A stretch of 64,000 nt of DNA from Betaproteobacteria bacterium. GTDB taxonomy: Bacteria > Pseudomonadota > Gammaproteobacteria > Burkholderiales > Casimicrobiaceae. Within the stretch, counting starts at the first letter, position 1, and every line of letters starts with the position of its first letter. Position numbers and translations under genes: made by a program. Positions 8,279 through 16,324 of this stretch are shown here, piece after piece. The stretch covers positions 62,001 through 126,000 of the forward strand of contig JADJWJ010000007.1 in assembly GCA_016716425.1 (NCBI GenBank), written 5' to 3'. Under the pieces are notes generated by a model that ran no database searches, was not told where the DNA came from, and worked only from the letters and a program-made list of their open reading frames with translations.

Positions 8279-8869
8279 TCAGGGCAGGTTCTGGTTCGCG
8301 AATTCCCAGTTGAGCAACCTGTCGATCACAGCGTCGACGTACGCGGCCCGCTTGTTCTGGTGGTCGAGGTAGTAGGCGTGCTCCCACACGTCGATCGTCA
8401 GGAGCGGCTTCTGGCCCTTGGTGAACGGAACCTCGGCATTGCCGGTCTTGACGACCTTGAGGGCGCCGCCGTCGACCACGAGCCAGCCCCAGCCGGAGCC
8501 GAACTGCGACACGGTGGTCGCCGACAGCTCCTTCCGGAAGTTGTCGTAGCCGCCAAAGGACGCCTCGATCATCTGCGCGACCTTGCCGGTCGGCTTGCCG
8601 CCGCCGTTGGCGCGCAGGCTGTGCCAGTAGAACGTGTGGTTCCAGATCTGCGCGGCGTTGTTGAAGATCGCCGCGCGGTCGGCCTTGCCCGCCGTCTCGG
8701 CGATGATCTTCTCGAGCGCCGCACCCTCGAACTCGGTGCCCTTGACGAGATTGTTGAGGTTGTCGACGTACGTCCTGTGGTGCTTGCCGTAATGGAACGA
8801 GATCGTGTTCGCCGAGATCACGGGCTCGAGCGCGTTGTCGGCGTAGGGCAGGGGCGGTAACGTGAACAT
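8279..8869 (-). CDS. sodB: Fe-type superoxide dismutase
   Basis: A 196-residue cytoplasmic SodB. All metal ligands are visible: His in ISFHYGKHHRTYVD, His in IWNHTFYWHSL, and Asp and His in LTIDVWEHAYYLDHQN. FGSGWGWLV and the Gln-containing context (ATTVSQFGSGWG) fit the iron branch rather than manganese. The start ATG 8869 has AAGGAG eight bases upstream. It converts superoxide to peroxide and oxygen. It is transcribed toward the STAS gene, 170 bases away, so it probably forms its own unit. Confidence 0.93.
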   Translation of the reverse strand: MFTLPPLPYADNALEPVISANTISFHYGKHHRTYVDNLNNLVKGTEFEGAALEKIIAETAGKADRAAIFNNAAQIWNHTFYWHSLRANGGGKPTGKVAQMIEASFGGYDNFRKELSATTVSQFGSGWGWLVVDGGALKVVKTGNAEVPFTKGQKPLLTIDVWEHAYYLDHQNKRAAYVDAVIDRLLNWEFANQNLP

Positions 8870-8896
8870 TCGCGATTCTCCTTCGTCGAATTGCTC

Positions 8897-8902
8897 ATTG
8901 TA
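8897..8902 (-). promoter_or_regulatory. Likely sodB -10 box (TACAAT)
   Basis: On the minus strand TACAAT lies 28 bases before the sodB ATG, at a sensible distance for transcription start. The -35 position would fall at about 8920-8925, inside the palindromic element at 8908-8957. No good TTGACA is seen there. Confidence 0.45.
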
Positions 8903-8907
8903 GACAA

Positions 8908-8957
8908 GTCAGATGGGGTCGCAAGGCTTCCGCCGCGACCCCATGGAAAAATCACCA
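8908..8957. repeat. Palindromic intergenic element, inverted copy
   Basis: Contains atggggtcgc and its complement gcgaccccat as a perfect 10-bp inverted repeat (hairpin), followed by ggaaaaatcacca. The same sequence occurs in reverse orientation at about 9165-9216 and 9311-9362. It lies directly upstream of sodB. The 8870-9381 stretch holds no credible gene. Its contents are this element, unique sequence, and the two 136-base copies listed next. Confidence 0.8.
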
Positions 8958-9111
8958 TGCCGCGTGCCTGACGACAAGCTGGTCAGACGGAAATCGCGGG
9001 CAAAGCCCGACGATTTCCGGAACAACGACTGGAAGGGGACGGTGGCCAGGCGCCGCCGTGTGCAGGTGCGAGTTGCCCGCAATGCGCTCGGGGTTATCAA
9101 CCTGAAGCGAA

Positions 9112-9247
9112 TCGTCCGGCTCTGCCGGCGATTCGCCCCTGATCAGCTTCTCGCGCGGCAGTCAGCTTGGTGATTTTTCCATGGAGTCGCGGCGGTAGCC
9201 TTGCGACCCCATCTGACTGCAGTCGTACGGCGATGTCAGTCGCCGTA
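9112..9247. repeat. 136-bp direct repeat, copy 1
   Basis: Begins tcgtccggctctgccggcga and is nearly identical to 9258-9393, a period of 146 bases with a 10-base spacer. It includes the palindromic element and ends in a degenerate copy of the dksA stop region (gtcagtcgccgta), so it looks like a tandem duplication of the dksA 3' end plus its flank. Confidence 0.85.
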
Positions 9248-9257
9248 GTCCACTCCG

Positions 9258-9393
9258 TCGTCCGGCTCTGCCGGCGATTCGCCCCTGATCAGCTTCTCGC
9301 GCGGCAGTCAGCTTGGTGATTTTTCCATGGGGTCGCGGCGGTAGCCTTGCGACCCCATCTGACTGCAGTCGTACGGCGACGTCAGTCGCCGTA
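9258..9393. repeat. 136-bp direct repeat, copy 2 (overlaps dksA 3' end)
   Basis: This is the copy joined to the functional dksA. It covers the last codons and stop of dksA (9382-9384) and carries the palindromic element at about 9311-9362. Compared with copy 1 it differs at a few positions, including ggggtcgc for ggagtcgc and gcgacg for gcgatg. Confidence 0.85.
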
Positions 9394-9394
9394 C
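9371..9394. terminator. Hairpin spanning the dksA stop codon
   Basis: gtacggcgac (9371-9380) and gtcgccgtac (9385-9394) form a perfect 10-bp stem around a four-base loop. The stem contains the final YGD codons of dksA. There is no T tract, so it is either a Rho-independent-like structure of weak type or a message-stabilising 3' hairpin. Confidence 0.5.
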
Positions 9395-9825
9395 AACTTC
9401 TGGACCCTTTCCCTGCGCTCCTGGGCTTCGAGGGAGAGCGTCGCGGTCGGGCGGGCGATGAGGCGCGGGACGCCGATCGGCTCGCCGGTCTCCTCGCACC
9501 AGCCATAGGATCCGTCGTCGATCATGCGCAACGACTTTTCGACCTTCTTCAGGAGCTTGCGCTCGCGGTCGCGCGTGCGCAGCTCGAGCGTGTACTCCTC
9601 TTCGAGCGTCGCCCGGTCGGACGGGTCGGTCGTGATTTCGTTTTCGCGAAGGTGTTCGCCCGTGTCGTCGGCGTTCTGCAGCAGCTGGTCGCGCAGCTCG
9701 ATCAGCTTCTTCTTGAAGAAGGCGAGTTGCGCCTCGTTCATGTAGTCCTTCTCGGGCGCCTTGAGGATCTCCTCCTCGGTCAGCTCGCGGACTTTCTTGA
9801 CGGCGGTTGCGGTCTTGGCTGCCAT
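9382..9825 (-). CDS. dksA: RNA polymerase-binding factor DksA, zinc-poor type
   Basis: A 147-residue stringent-response co-factor that works with ppGpp in the RNA polymerase secondary channel. It has the long coiled coil with the acidic DPSDRATLEEE tip (about residues 60-75) and the globular end GYGWCEETGEPIG type (here DDGSYGWCEETGEPIG). In E. coli DksA the globular domain holds four zinc-binding Cys. Here only the first Cys remains and the rest read as Thr, Ala and Ser-type residues (RPTATLSLEAQE), as in the Cys-poor DksA type. ATG 9825 is chosen over upstream in-frame codons because MAAKTATAVKKVRELTEEEI matches the usual N terminus and a -10 box lies 46 bases upstream. Confidence 0.92.
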   Translation of the reverse strand: MAAKTATAVKKVRELTEEEILKAPEKDYMNEAQLAFFKKKLIELRDQLLQNADDTGEHLRENEITTDPSDRATLEEEYTLELRTRDRERKLLKKVEKSLRMIDDGSYGWCEETGEPIGVPRLIARPTATLSLEAQERRERVQKLYGD

Positions 9826-9870
9826 GCTTGAGTTCACCTTGCGAGTGCCATCCCGGCCACTAAATTTGCC

Positions 9871-9876
9871 ATTATA
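9871..9876 (-). promoter_or_regulatory. dksA -10 box (TATAAT)
   Basis: A perfect TATAAT on the minus strand (attata on plus), about 46 bases before the dksA ATG, in an otherwise very GC-rich stretch. No clear -35 box is seen 17 bases further upstream. Confidence 0.6.
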
Positions 9877-9951
9877 GCCCGGCATTCCTCCGCGCCGCCA
9901 CCTCGGCTGCCGGGGTCGGGCAGGCCCGCGGAGTCCGGGGCGCCGGCCCCG

Positions 9952-9957
9952 TATAAT
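9952..9957 (+). promoter_or_regulatory. pyrC -10 box (TATAAT)
   Basis: A perfect TATAAT 22 bases before the pyrC ATG, which predicts a leader of only about 15 bases. It is divergent from the dksA promoter 75 bases away. The -35 region is GC-rich and unconvincing. Confidence 0.6.
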
Positions 9958-9979
9958 TCCGGAAAAACAAGGCCTTCCG

Positions 9980-11026
9980 ATGCCCCAAGCACCGTCCACC
10001 CTGACCCTCGTCCGCCCGGACGACTGGCATCTCCACCTGCGCGACGGCGACGCCCTCGCGGCGGTGGTGGGCGCGACGGCGCGCGTGTTCGGGCGTGCAA
10101 TGGTCATGCCAAACCTGAATCCCCCGGTGACCACGGTCGCGGCGGCCGCCCGGTATCGCGAGCGCATCCTCGCCGCGCTGCCGGAAGGCACGCCGTTTGC
10201 GCCGCTGATGACGCTGTACCTGACCGACAACACGCCGCCCGAGGAGATCGCGCGCGCGAAGGCGTCCGGGTTCGTGCAGGCGGTCAAGTACTACCCGGCG
10301 GGCGCGACGACGAACTCCGACTCCGGGGTCACCGATCTCGCGCGCGTGTACCCGGTGCTCTCCGCGATGGAGCGCCACGGCGTCGTGCTGTCGCTGCACG
10401 GCGAGGTCACCGGCCCGGGCGTGGACATGTTCGACCGCGAGCGCCTGTTCGTCGACTCGCTGCTCACGGCGATCGTCCGCGACTTCCCGGGGCTGCCCGT
10501 CGTGCTCGAGCACATCACGACGCGCGAAGCCGCCGCGTTCGTGCGCGAGTCGGAGGCGCACATCGCCGCGACGATTACGCCGCAGCACCTGCTCTGGTCG
10601 CGCAACGCGCTGTTCGCCGGCGGCATCCGCCCGCACTACTATTGCCTGCCGATCCTGAAGCGCGAAACGCACCGGCAGGCGCTCGTCGCCGCGGCGACGT
10701 CCGGCAACCCCCGCTTCTTCCTCGGCACCGATTCGGCACCGCACGCGAAGGGTACCAAGGAGAACGCGTGCGGCTGCGCCGGCTGCTACTCCGCACCCCT
10801 GGCACTCGAGCTGTACGCCGAAGCCTTCGAGGACGCGGGGGCGCTCGAGCGGCTAGAAGGATTCGCGAGCCGGTTCGGCGCGGACTTCTATGGGGTGCCG
10901 CGCAACGTCGGCACGGTGACGCTGGCGCGCCAGGCGTGGGACGTGCCCGCCGATTACGCGTTCGGCGCGGAGCGGATCGTCCCCCTGCGCGCCGGCGAGT
11001 CCGTGCGGTGGCGGCTCGCGGGCTGA
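9980..11026 (+). CDS. pyrC: Dihydroorotase PyrC
   Basis: A 348-residue class II dihydroorotase, catalysing the third step of pyrimidine synthesis (carbamoyl-aspartate to dihydroorotate). Visible metal and substrate residues are the HxH of DDWHLHLRDG (residues 14-23), the Lys to be carboxylated in VKYYPAGATTNSDSG (near residue 103), His in LSLHGEV, His in VLEHITT and Asp in LGTDSAPHAKG. The length equals the usual 340-350. It is monocistronic, with its own -10 box, and is followed at once by the rnpB promoter. Confidence 0.95.
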   Translation: MPQAPSTLTLVRPDDWHLHLRDGDALAAVVGATARVFGRAMVMPNLNPPVTTVAAAARYRERILAALPEGTPFAPLMTLYLTDNTPPEEIARAKASGFVQAVKYYPAGATTNSDSGVTDLARVYPVLSAMERHGVVLSLHGEVTGPGVDMFDRERLFVDSLLTAIVRDFPGLPVVLEHITTREAAAFVRESEAHIAATITPQHLLWSRNALFAGGIRPHYYCLPILKRETHRQALVAAATSGNPRFFLGTDSAPHAKGTKENACGCAGCYSAPLALELYAEAFEDAGALERLEGFASRFGADFYGVPRNVGTVTLARQAWDVPADYAFGAERIVPLRAGESVRWRLAG

Positions 11027-11031
11027 CGGCG

Positions 11032-11037
11032 TAGAAT
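11032..11037 (+). promoter_or_regulatory. rnpB -10 box (TAGAAT)
   Basis: TAGAAT lies 10 bases before the predicted 5' end of the RNase P RNA and immediately after the pyrC stop. Confidence 0.5.
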
Positions 11038-11046
11038 CGCAACTTC

Positions 11047-11417
11047 GAAGCCAGCCAGACCGTCGCTGCCCGCGCCAGGCGCAAGCCGAAGGCGGGGAGA
11101 GGAAAGTCCGGGCTCCGCAGAGCAGGATGCCGGGTAACGCCCGGCCGCTATAAGTCGCCGTTAGCGCGGCCGATGAAGGCGAGGAACAGGGCCACAGAGA
11201 CGAGTCGCCCCCGGTCACACGGGAGCGGGTGAAACGCGGCAACCTCCATCCGGAGCAACACCAAGTAAGCGGACGCGCATTTGGCATCACAGGCTGCTCG
11301 TCTAGTCCGCGGGTAGGTGGCTTGAGCGCGGCGGAGACGCCGCGCCTAGAGGAATGACGGCCATAGCGCACTTTCGGGTGCGCCGTAACAGAACCCGGCT
11401 TACCGGCTGACTTCGCC
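11047..11417 (+). ncRNA. rnpB: RNase P RNA (bacterial type A)
   Basis: About 370 bases with the hallmark conserved blocks. Near the 5' end gagaggaaagtccgggctcc (from 11097) is the P4/CR-I region. Further on are acagagacgag and gaaacgcggcaacctcc, and near the 3' end agaggaatgacgg and acagaacccggctta. The ends pair as P1 (gaagccagcc at 11047 with ggctgacttc at 11405-11414). It is the catalytic RNA that removes 5' leaders from tRNA precursors. The exact ends are inferred from P1. Confidence 0.95.
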
Positions 11418-11432
11418 AAACTCGTCGGAACG

Positions 11433-11463
11433 AAAACGGGCCGCGCTTCGCGCGGCCCGTTTT
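11433..11463 (+). terminator. Rho-independent terminator of rnpB
   Basis: A perfect 13-bp stem, aaaacgggccgcg / cgcggcccgtttt, with a five-base loop (cttcg), ends in a T run. It lies 16 bases after the RNase P RNA. It is the strongest terminator seen in the window and may also serve the convergent acyl-CoA ligase gene. Confidence 0.9.
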
Positions 11464-11592
11464 CGCTCGGGGCCGGCCTCCGCGCCCGGCTCGTGCCGCG
11501 ACGCCGGTCCCGACCGCCGCCACCCGTGCGTGCGAACGCATCGGAGTCGCTCGCCCTGCGCCCCGACGGAAAGCCCCACGGCGCACGGCGCG

Positions 11593-13146
11593 TCAGCCGA
11601 CGATGTCCCGCAGTTCGGTCTTGAGCACCTTGCCGGTGTTGTTCTTCGGCAGTTCGGCGACGAACACGTAGGTCTTCGGCCGCTTGAAGCGCGCGATCCG
11701 CTCGAGGCACACGGCGTCGAGCGTGGCTTCCAGCGCGCGCGCCGCGGCGGCGTCGGGCAGCGGCATGCGCGGCACGACGCAGGCGACGACCTCCTCGCCC
11801 CACTCGGCGTGCCGGCGGCCGACCACGGCGACCTCCGCGACGCCAGGGTGCGCGAGCAGCGCCTCCTCGACCTCGCGCGGGTAGATGTTCGAGCCGCCGC
11901 TGATGATGAGGTCCTTCGAGCGGTCCTTCAGTGTGAGGAATCCGTCGGCGTCGAGCGCGCCCAGGTCGCCGGTGTGCAGCCAGCCGCCGGCCAGCGTCGC
12001 CGCGGTCGCGGCCGGATTGCGCCAATAGCCGCGCATCACCGTGGGTCCGCGCACCAGCACCTCGCCGACCTCCCCCGTGGCCGACGCCGCCTCCGCGCCG
12101 CCGATGCGGACCTCGATGCCCGTCTGCGCGACGCCGACCGACGCGATCCGCGCGTCGTCGCCCTGCGCGAGCGCGTCGGCGAGCAGCGCGCGGTCCATCG
12201 CGGTGATCGTCATCGGCGACTCTCCCTGCCCGTAGATCTGCGCGAGGCGCGGCCCGATCGCGGCGAATGCCGCCTTGCAGTCCTCGACGTACATCGGTCC
12301 TCCGCCATACACGAGCGCCTTCAGCCGGTCGAGGCGCGCCGCGCGGAAGTCCGGCGCGTCGACGAGGCGCTTGACCATCGTCGGCGCTGCGAAGAAGAGG
12401 CTGCGGCTCCAGCGTCCGAGCAGCGTCGCGATTTCCGCCGCATCGAAGCCGCCCGACGCCGGCACCACGCTGACGGCGCCGCGCGCGACGTGCGGTACCA
12501 CGTAGAGCCCCGAGCCGTGCGACAGCGGTGCCGGGTGCAGCAGCGCGTCGCCTGGCTCGATGCCCTCGACGTCGGACAGGAAGCACTGCCCCATGGCCGC
12601 GAGGTTCGCGTGCGTGATCTCCACACCCTTCGGCCGCCCGGTCGTGCCGCTCGTGTAGAACAGCCACGCCGGCGCGTCCGGCGCGACCGCCACCGGGTCG
12701 CCTTCCGGCGGGCGCGCGACCAGCGACCGGTACTCGGCGTCTCCCCACGCGACGACGCGCGCGAGCGACGGTACATCGGCCGCGACAGCGGCGAGTGCCG
12801 CCCGCCACGCGTCGTCGACGAGCGCCCAGCGCGCGCCACAGTCCGCGAGCACGAACGCCATCTCCTTCGCGTGCAGCTTCGCGTTGACCGGCACGGCGAC
12901 GATCCCCGCCCACCAGCAGCCGTACAGCGCCTCGACGTACTCGGGGACGTTGCGCGACGCGAGCACCACCCGGTCGCCGGCGGACAATCCCGCGGCGCGC
13001 AGCCCGGCGGCGAGGCCGGCCGCGCGCCGCGCGAGCGCGGCGTAGTCGTGCCGCACCGCATCACCGTGCGCGACCGCGGGCAGCCGTGGCCAGCACCGCG
13101 CGGTGCGCACGAGCTGCGAGGCAATGTTGCATGCGGTCGACCGCAC
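11593..13146 (-). CDS. AMP-forming acyl-CoA ligase (class I adenylate-forming enzyme)
   Basis: A 517-residue ANL-superfamily enzyme that activates a carboxylic acid with ATP and joins it to CoA. It has the P-loop motif YTSGTTGRPKGVEITHANLA (near residue 185), IYGQGESPM in the A5 region, GWLHTGDLG (A7), DRSKDLIISGGSNIYPREVE (A8) and the catalytic Lys in KNNTGKVLKTEL (A10). The acid is not identifiable, and the enzyme is most like medium/long-chain or aromatic acid ligases. No ATG lies near the expected N terminus, so GTG 13146 is chosen. It is the third gene of a minus-strand series after fabI and a CrtI-like oxidoreductase. Confidence 0.85.
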   Translation of the reverse strand: MRSTACNIASQLVRTARCWPRLPAVAHGDAVRHDYAALARRAAGLAAGLRAAGLSAGDRVVLASRNVPEYVEALYGCWWAGIVAVPVNAKLHAKEMAFVLADCGARWALVDDAWRAALAAVAADVPSLARVVAWGDAEYRSLVARPPEGDPVAVAPDAPAWLFYTSGTTGRPKGVEITHANLAAMGQCFLSDVEGIEPGDALLHPAPLSHGSGLYVVPHVARGAVSVVPASGGFDAAEIATLLGRWSRSLFFAAPTMVKRLVDAPDFRAARLDRLKALVYGGGPMYVEDCKAAFAAIGPRLAQIYGQGESPMTITAMDRALLADALAQGDDARIASVGVAQTGIEVRIGGAEAASATGEVGEVLVRGPTVMRGYWRNPAATAATLAGGWLHTGDLGALDADGFLTLKDRSKDLIISGGSNIYPREVEEALLAHPGVAEVAVVGRRHAEWGEEVVACVVPRMPLPDAAAARALEATLDAVCLERIARFKRPKTYVFVAELPKNNTGKVLKTELRDIVG

Positions 13147-13280
13147 GTCAGCCCCGCGAGGCCGTCCGCAAGGGCCGACCCGCCGCGGCCGCCGCGACCG
13201 CGCGCGGATGGCCGGCGGCAGCGCATCGGGCGTCGCCCATGTGCGCGGGCGCGCTCCGCGAGTTCGGGCGCCGTTGCATC

Positions 13281-14915
13281 CTAATGGCGGCGTCTGCGCG
13301 CGTCCCGGACGATCTCGCGCGCCGCGTTGCGCCCGGGAATGCCGGTGACGCCGCCGCCCGGATGCGCACCCGCCCCGCACAGGTAGAGGCCGCGCACCGG
13401 CATCCGGTAGTCGGCGTGGCCGAGCACGGGCCGGGCGCTGAAGAGCTGGTCGAGCGACAGCGCGCCGTGGAAGATGTCGCCGCCCACGAGCCCGAACTCG
13501 CGCTCGAGGTCGAGCGGCGACAGCACGCGGCGCCCGATCACGCTCGCGGCGAAGTTCGGCGCGTGGCGGTTCACCGTCGCGATCATCAGGTCGGCCACTT
13601 CGTCGCGCGCGTCGTCCCACGTGCGGCCCGGCAGCACCGACGGCAGGTCGGGGTGCGCGTGCTGGCAGAAGAGGCTCGCGACGTGGGCGCCGGGAGGCGC
13701 CAGCGTGGCGTCGACCGTCGACGGAATCAGCACCTCGACGATCGGCGCGCGCGACCACCCGTGCGTGCGCGCGTCGAAGAACGCCTGCTCCATGTACGCG
13801 AGCGACGGCGCCACGACGATTCCGCTCGCGTGGTGCGGCTGCGCGTGCGCGCCGGGCAGGCAGGTGAAGTCGGGCAGCGCGGCCAGCGCGACGTTCATCC
13901 GGAACGTGCCCGACCCGCAGCGGTAGCCGGCGATGCGGGCGCGGAAGTCCTCGGGCAGGTGCTCGGGCGCGACGAGGCGTTCGCACAGGAGCTTCGGATT
14001 GACGTTGGCGACGACGCGCCGGGCTTCGACGACTTCGCCCGACGCGAGCTCGACGCCCGCCGCCCGGCCCGCCTTCACCAGCACACGCGCGACCGGCGAG
14101 CGCGTGCGCAGCAGGACGCCGCGTGCCGCGCACTCGGCCGCCATCGCCTGCGTGATCGCGCCCATGCCGCCGACCGCGTGCCCCCACTGGCCGGGCTTGC
14201 CGTTGACCTCGCCGAACACGTGGTGCAGCAGCACGTACGCGGATCCGGGCGTGTACGGACTCGCGAAGTTGCCGACGACGGCGTCGAAGCCGAAGGCCGC
14301 CTTGATCGGCGCGCTCTCGAACCAGCGGTCGAGTACGTCGCCCGCGCTCTTCGTGAAGAGTTCGACGAGGTCGCGCCGCTCGGGCAGCGACAGTCCGCGC
14401 AAGCGGCCGCCGGTGCGCGCGAGGTCGACGAGCATCGCCGCGTCGCGCACGACGCCGGCGCGGATGTTGGGCGGCGTGACGCCGAGCATCCGCCGCAACA
14501 CGGCGGCGACGCGGTCGAGCATCGCGTAGTAGCCCGGCAACGCATCGGCGTCGCGGCGGGAGAACCTGGCGACTTCCGCCTGCGTCGCCGCGATGCCGCC
14601 GCCGACCTTGAGGTACCCGCCGTCCGGCAGCGGCAGGAAATTCGCAAACGTGCGCTCGCGCACGACGAGCCCGTGCGCGGCGAGGTTGAGGTCGCGCACG
14701 ACATGCGGGTCGAGCAGGCTCACCGTGTAGCTGGCGGTGGAGTTGCGGAAGCCGGGGTGGAACTCCTCGGTGACCGCGGCGCCGCCCAGCACGGCGCGGC
14801 GCTCGACGACGCAGACCGAGAGCCCGGCGGCGGCGAGGTACGCGGCGCAGACGAGGCCGTTGTGGCCGCCGCCGACGACGACGGCGTCGAAGCGCGACGC
14901 GCTACTCTTCGACAA
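13281..14915 (-). CDS. CrtI/PYROXD2-like FAD-dependent oxidoreductase
   Basis: A 544-residue flavoprotein of the phytoene-desaturase superfamily. It has the FAD-binding GGGHNGLVCAAYLAAAG (residues 15-31), VVERRAVLGGAAVTEE, and the C-terminal FAD motif LYLCGAGAHPGGGVTGIPGR. The overall shape matches PYROXD2-like proteins rather than true carotenoid desaturases, and no carotenoid genes are nearby. Its start overlaps the fabI stop by 14 bases, so it is translated from the same message as an essential fatty-acid synthesis gene and may act on a lipid or acyl substrate. That role is inference. Confidence 0.8.
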   Translation of the reverse strand: MSKSSASRFDAVVVGGGHNGLVCAAYLAAAGLSVCVVERRAVLGGAAVTEEFHPGFRNSTASYTVSLLDPHVVRDLNLAAHGLVVRERTFANFLPLPDGGYLKVGGGIAATQAEVARFSRRDADALPGYYAMLDRVAAVLRRMLGVTPPNIRAGVVRDAAMLVDLARTGGRLRGLSLPERRDLVELFTKSAGDVLDRWFESAPIKAAFGFDAVVGNFASPYTPGSAYVLLHHVFGEVNGKPGQWGHAVGGMGAITQAMAAECAARGVLLRTRSPVARVLVKAGRAAGVELASGEVVEARRVVANVNPKLLCERLVAPEHLPEDFRARIAGYRCGSGTFRMNVALAALPDFTCLPGAHAQPHHASGIVVAPSLAYMEQAFFDARTHGWSRAPIVEVLIPSTVDATLAPPGAHVASLFCQHAHPDLPSVLPGRTWDDARDEVADLMIATVNRHAPNFAASVIGRRVLSPLDLEREFGLVGGDIFHGALSLDQLFSARPVLGHADYRMPVRGLYLCGAGAHPGGGVTGIPGRNAAREIVRDARRRRH

Positions 14916-15690
14916 GCCCGGCCGCGACGTTCGAGAAGCCGCAATCGACGTACGTGATCTCCCCGGTGATGGCGGAGGCGAGCGGCGACAGCAGGAACGC
15001 CGCGACGTTTCCGACCTCCTCGATCGTGACGTTGCGGCGCAGCGGCGCGTTCGTCTCCACGAAGCGCAGGATCCGCGTGAAGCCGCCGATACCGGCGGCG
15101 GCGAGTGTCTTGATCGGCCCTGCCGAGATCCCGTTCACGCGTATCTGCTCGGGTCCGAGGCACGCCGCGAGGTAGCGGACGTTCGCCTCGAGGCTCGCCT
15201 TCGCGAGCCCCATTACGTTGTAGTTGGCGAGCGCGCGCACGGCACCGAGGTACGACAGCGTCACCAGCGCGCCGCCGCGGGCCTTCAGCAGCGGCCGCGC
15301 ACCCTTCGCGAGGGCGGCCAGGCTGTAGCTCGAGATGTCGTGCGCGGTCGCGAACGCGGTGCGCGAGATGCTTTCCAGAAAATCGCCCGACAGCGCTTCG
15401 CGCGGCGCGTAGGCGATCGAGTGCAGCATGCCGTCGAGTCCGTCCCACTCGCGTCCGAGCGCCGCGAACAGCGCGTCGACCTCGTCGTCACGCGTGACGT
15501 CGCAGGGAAGGACGGGCACCGTGCCGAACTCGGCGGCGAGCTTGACCACGCGGTCCTTCAGCTCGTCGTTGACGTAGGTGAATGCGAGCGTCGCGCCCTC
15601 GCGCTGGCACGCGCGGGCGACCCCGTAGGCGATGGAGCGGTTCGACAGGACACCGGTGATCAGGATCTTGTGGTCGGCGAGGAAGCCCAT
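14902..15690 (-). CDS. fabI: Enoyl-ACP reductase (NADH) FabI
   Basis: A 262-residue short-chain dehydrogenase fold enzyme that completes each cycle of type II fatty-acid synthesis. Diagnostic features are ITGVLSNRSIAYGVA (the FabI cofactor motif GxxxxxSIAxGxA, residues 10-24), MLHSIAYAP and the Tyr-x6-Lys pair in ALANYNVMGLAKAS. The start ATG 15690 (MGFLADHKILITG) is canonical. An upstream in-frame extension is discarded as low-complexity Arg/Ala sequence. Confidence 0.95.
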   Translation of the reverse strand: MGFLADHKILITGVLSNRSIAYGVARACQREGATLAFTYVNDELKDRVVKLAAEFGTVPVLPCDVTRDDEVDALFAALGREWDGLDGMLHSIAYAPREALSGDFLESISRTAFATAHDISSYSLAALAKGARPLLKARGGALVTLSYLGAVRALANYNVMGLAKASLEANVRYLAACLGPEQIRVNGISAGPIKTLAAAGIGGFTRILRFVETNAPLRRNVTIEEVGNVAAFLLSPLASAITGEITYVDCGFSNVAAGLVEE

Positions 15691-15757
15691 GCGTGCGCTT
15701 GTCCGTGGATTGGCGGAAGTGGGACGGCGTGCCGCGCTGGTTCGGCGTTGCCTGCGC

Positions 15758-16324
15758 TCACAGGCGCAGGGTCGTGCCACGCTCGAGGACGCCGCACGCC
15801 ATGCGGTTGTTCGGCTGGCCGGGAAACGCCTCGCCGACCGTGCTTCCCCAGTGGAGCACGACCGAGCGGCCGAGGAGCGACGCCGGCCCGTCGACGCGGG
15901 CGCCGGCGACGAAGGCGACGAACGAGGCCTCGGTGCCCTCCGAATTCGTCACGAACGGCGGCAGGAGTTCGCCCGGAGGCTTCGTGAAACCGGGCGGCGC
16001 CCACGGCGACCCGGCGGAAAACAGGTTCGGCGACGTGCAGTTGCCGCGCTCGTGCAGCGCGACGCGGTAGGTGCCCGGCATCAGGTTGCTGAAGAACGCC
16101 TGGATGGAAACGCCGTCGCGCGCGTCGAACACGCGCACGGTGCCGACAACGGCGGACGACGAGCCGCGCATGTTCGCCTCGAGACCGGGCTCCCGCGCCT
16201 TCACCTCGCCGTCCGCGTTGCGGCCCGCGGCGCAGCCGGCGCACAGCGCGGCGGCAGCCATCAGCGTCGCCAGCGATCGCACGCGCGCCAACGGGGCCCC
16301 TACGACCGGGCGATCACGCCGCAT
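15758..16324 (-). CDS. SodC-fold lipoprotein lacking most metal ligands
   Basis: A protein of up to 188 residues with a lipoprotein-like signal (LMAAAALCAGCAAG). The rest follows the Cu/Zn superoxide dismutase scaffold in outline: GTVRVFDARDG, MPGTYRVALHERGNC, and an end MACGVLERG matching the ACGVI end of SodC. Only one His is left where SodC has HxH, and the GGHFNP, HAGD and IVH ligands are missing, so a working Cu/Zn site is unlikely. It starts 25 bases inside the end of the true sodC gene. A start at GTG 16282 or ATG 16261 is also possible. It is probably a diverged tandem duplicate with a structural or heme/copper-handling role. Confidence 0.65.
   Translation of the reverse strand: MRRDRPVVGAPLARVRSLATLMAAAALCAGCAAGRNADGEVKAREPGLEANMRGSSSAVVGTVRVFDARDGVSIQAFFSNLMPGTYRVALHERGNCTSPNLFSAGSPWAPPGFTKPPGELLPPFVTNSEGTEASFVAFVAGARVDGPASLLGRSVVLHWGSTVGEAFPGQPNNRMACGVLERGTTLRL

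Noticed and set aside
8909..9393. A CRISPR array or insertion sequence in the repeat-rich interval
   Set aside because: Copies are too long and too few, have no regular spacers, and no cas gene or transposase is near.
9308..9506. Short open frames in the sodB-dksA interval that repeat the sequence YDCSQMGSQGYRRDPMEKSPS
   Set aside because: They are translations of the palindromic DNA repeat, not of a conserved protein. They have no ribosome site, and one overlaps dksA.
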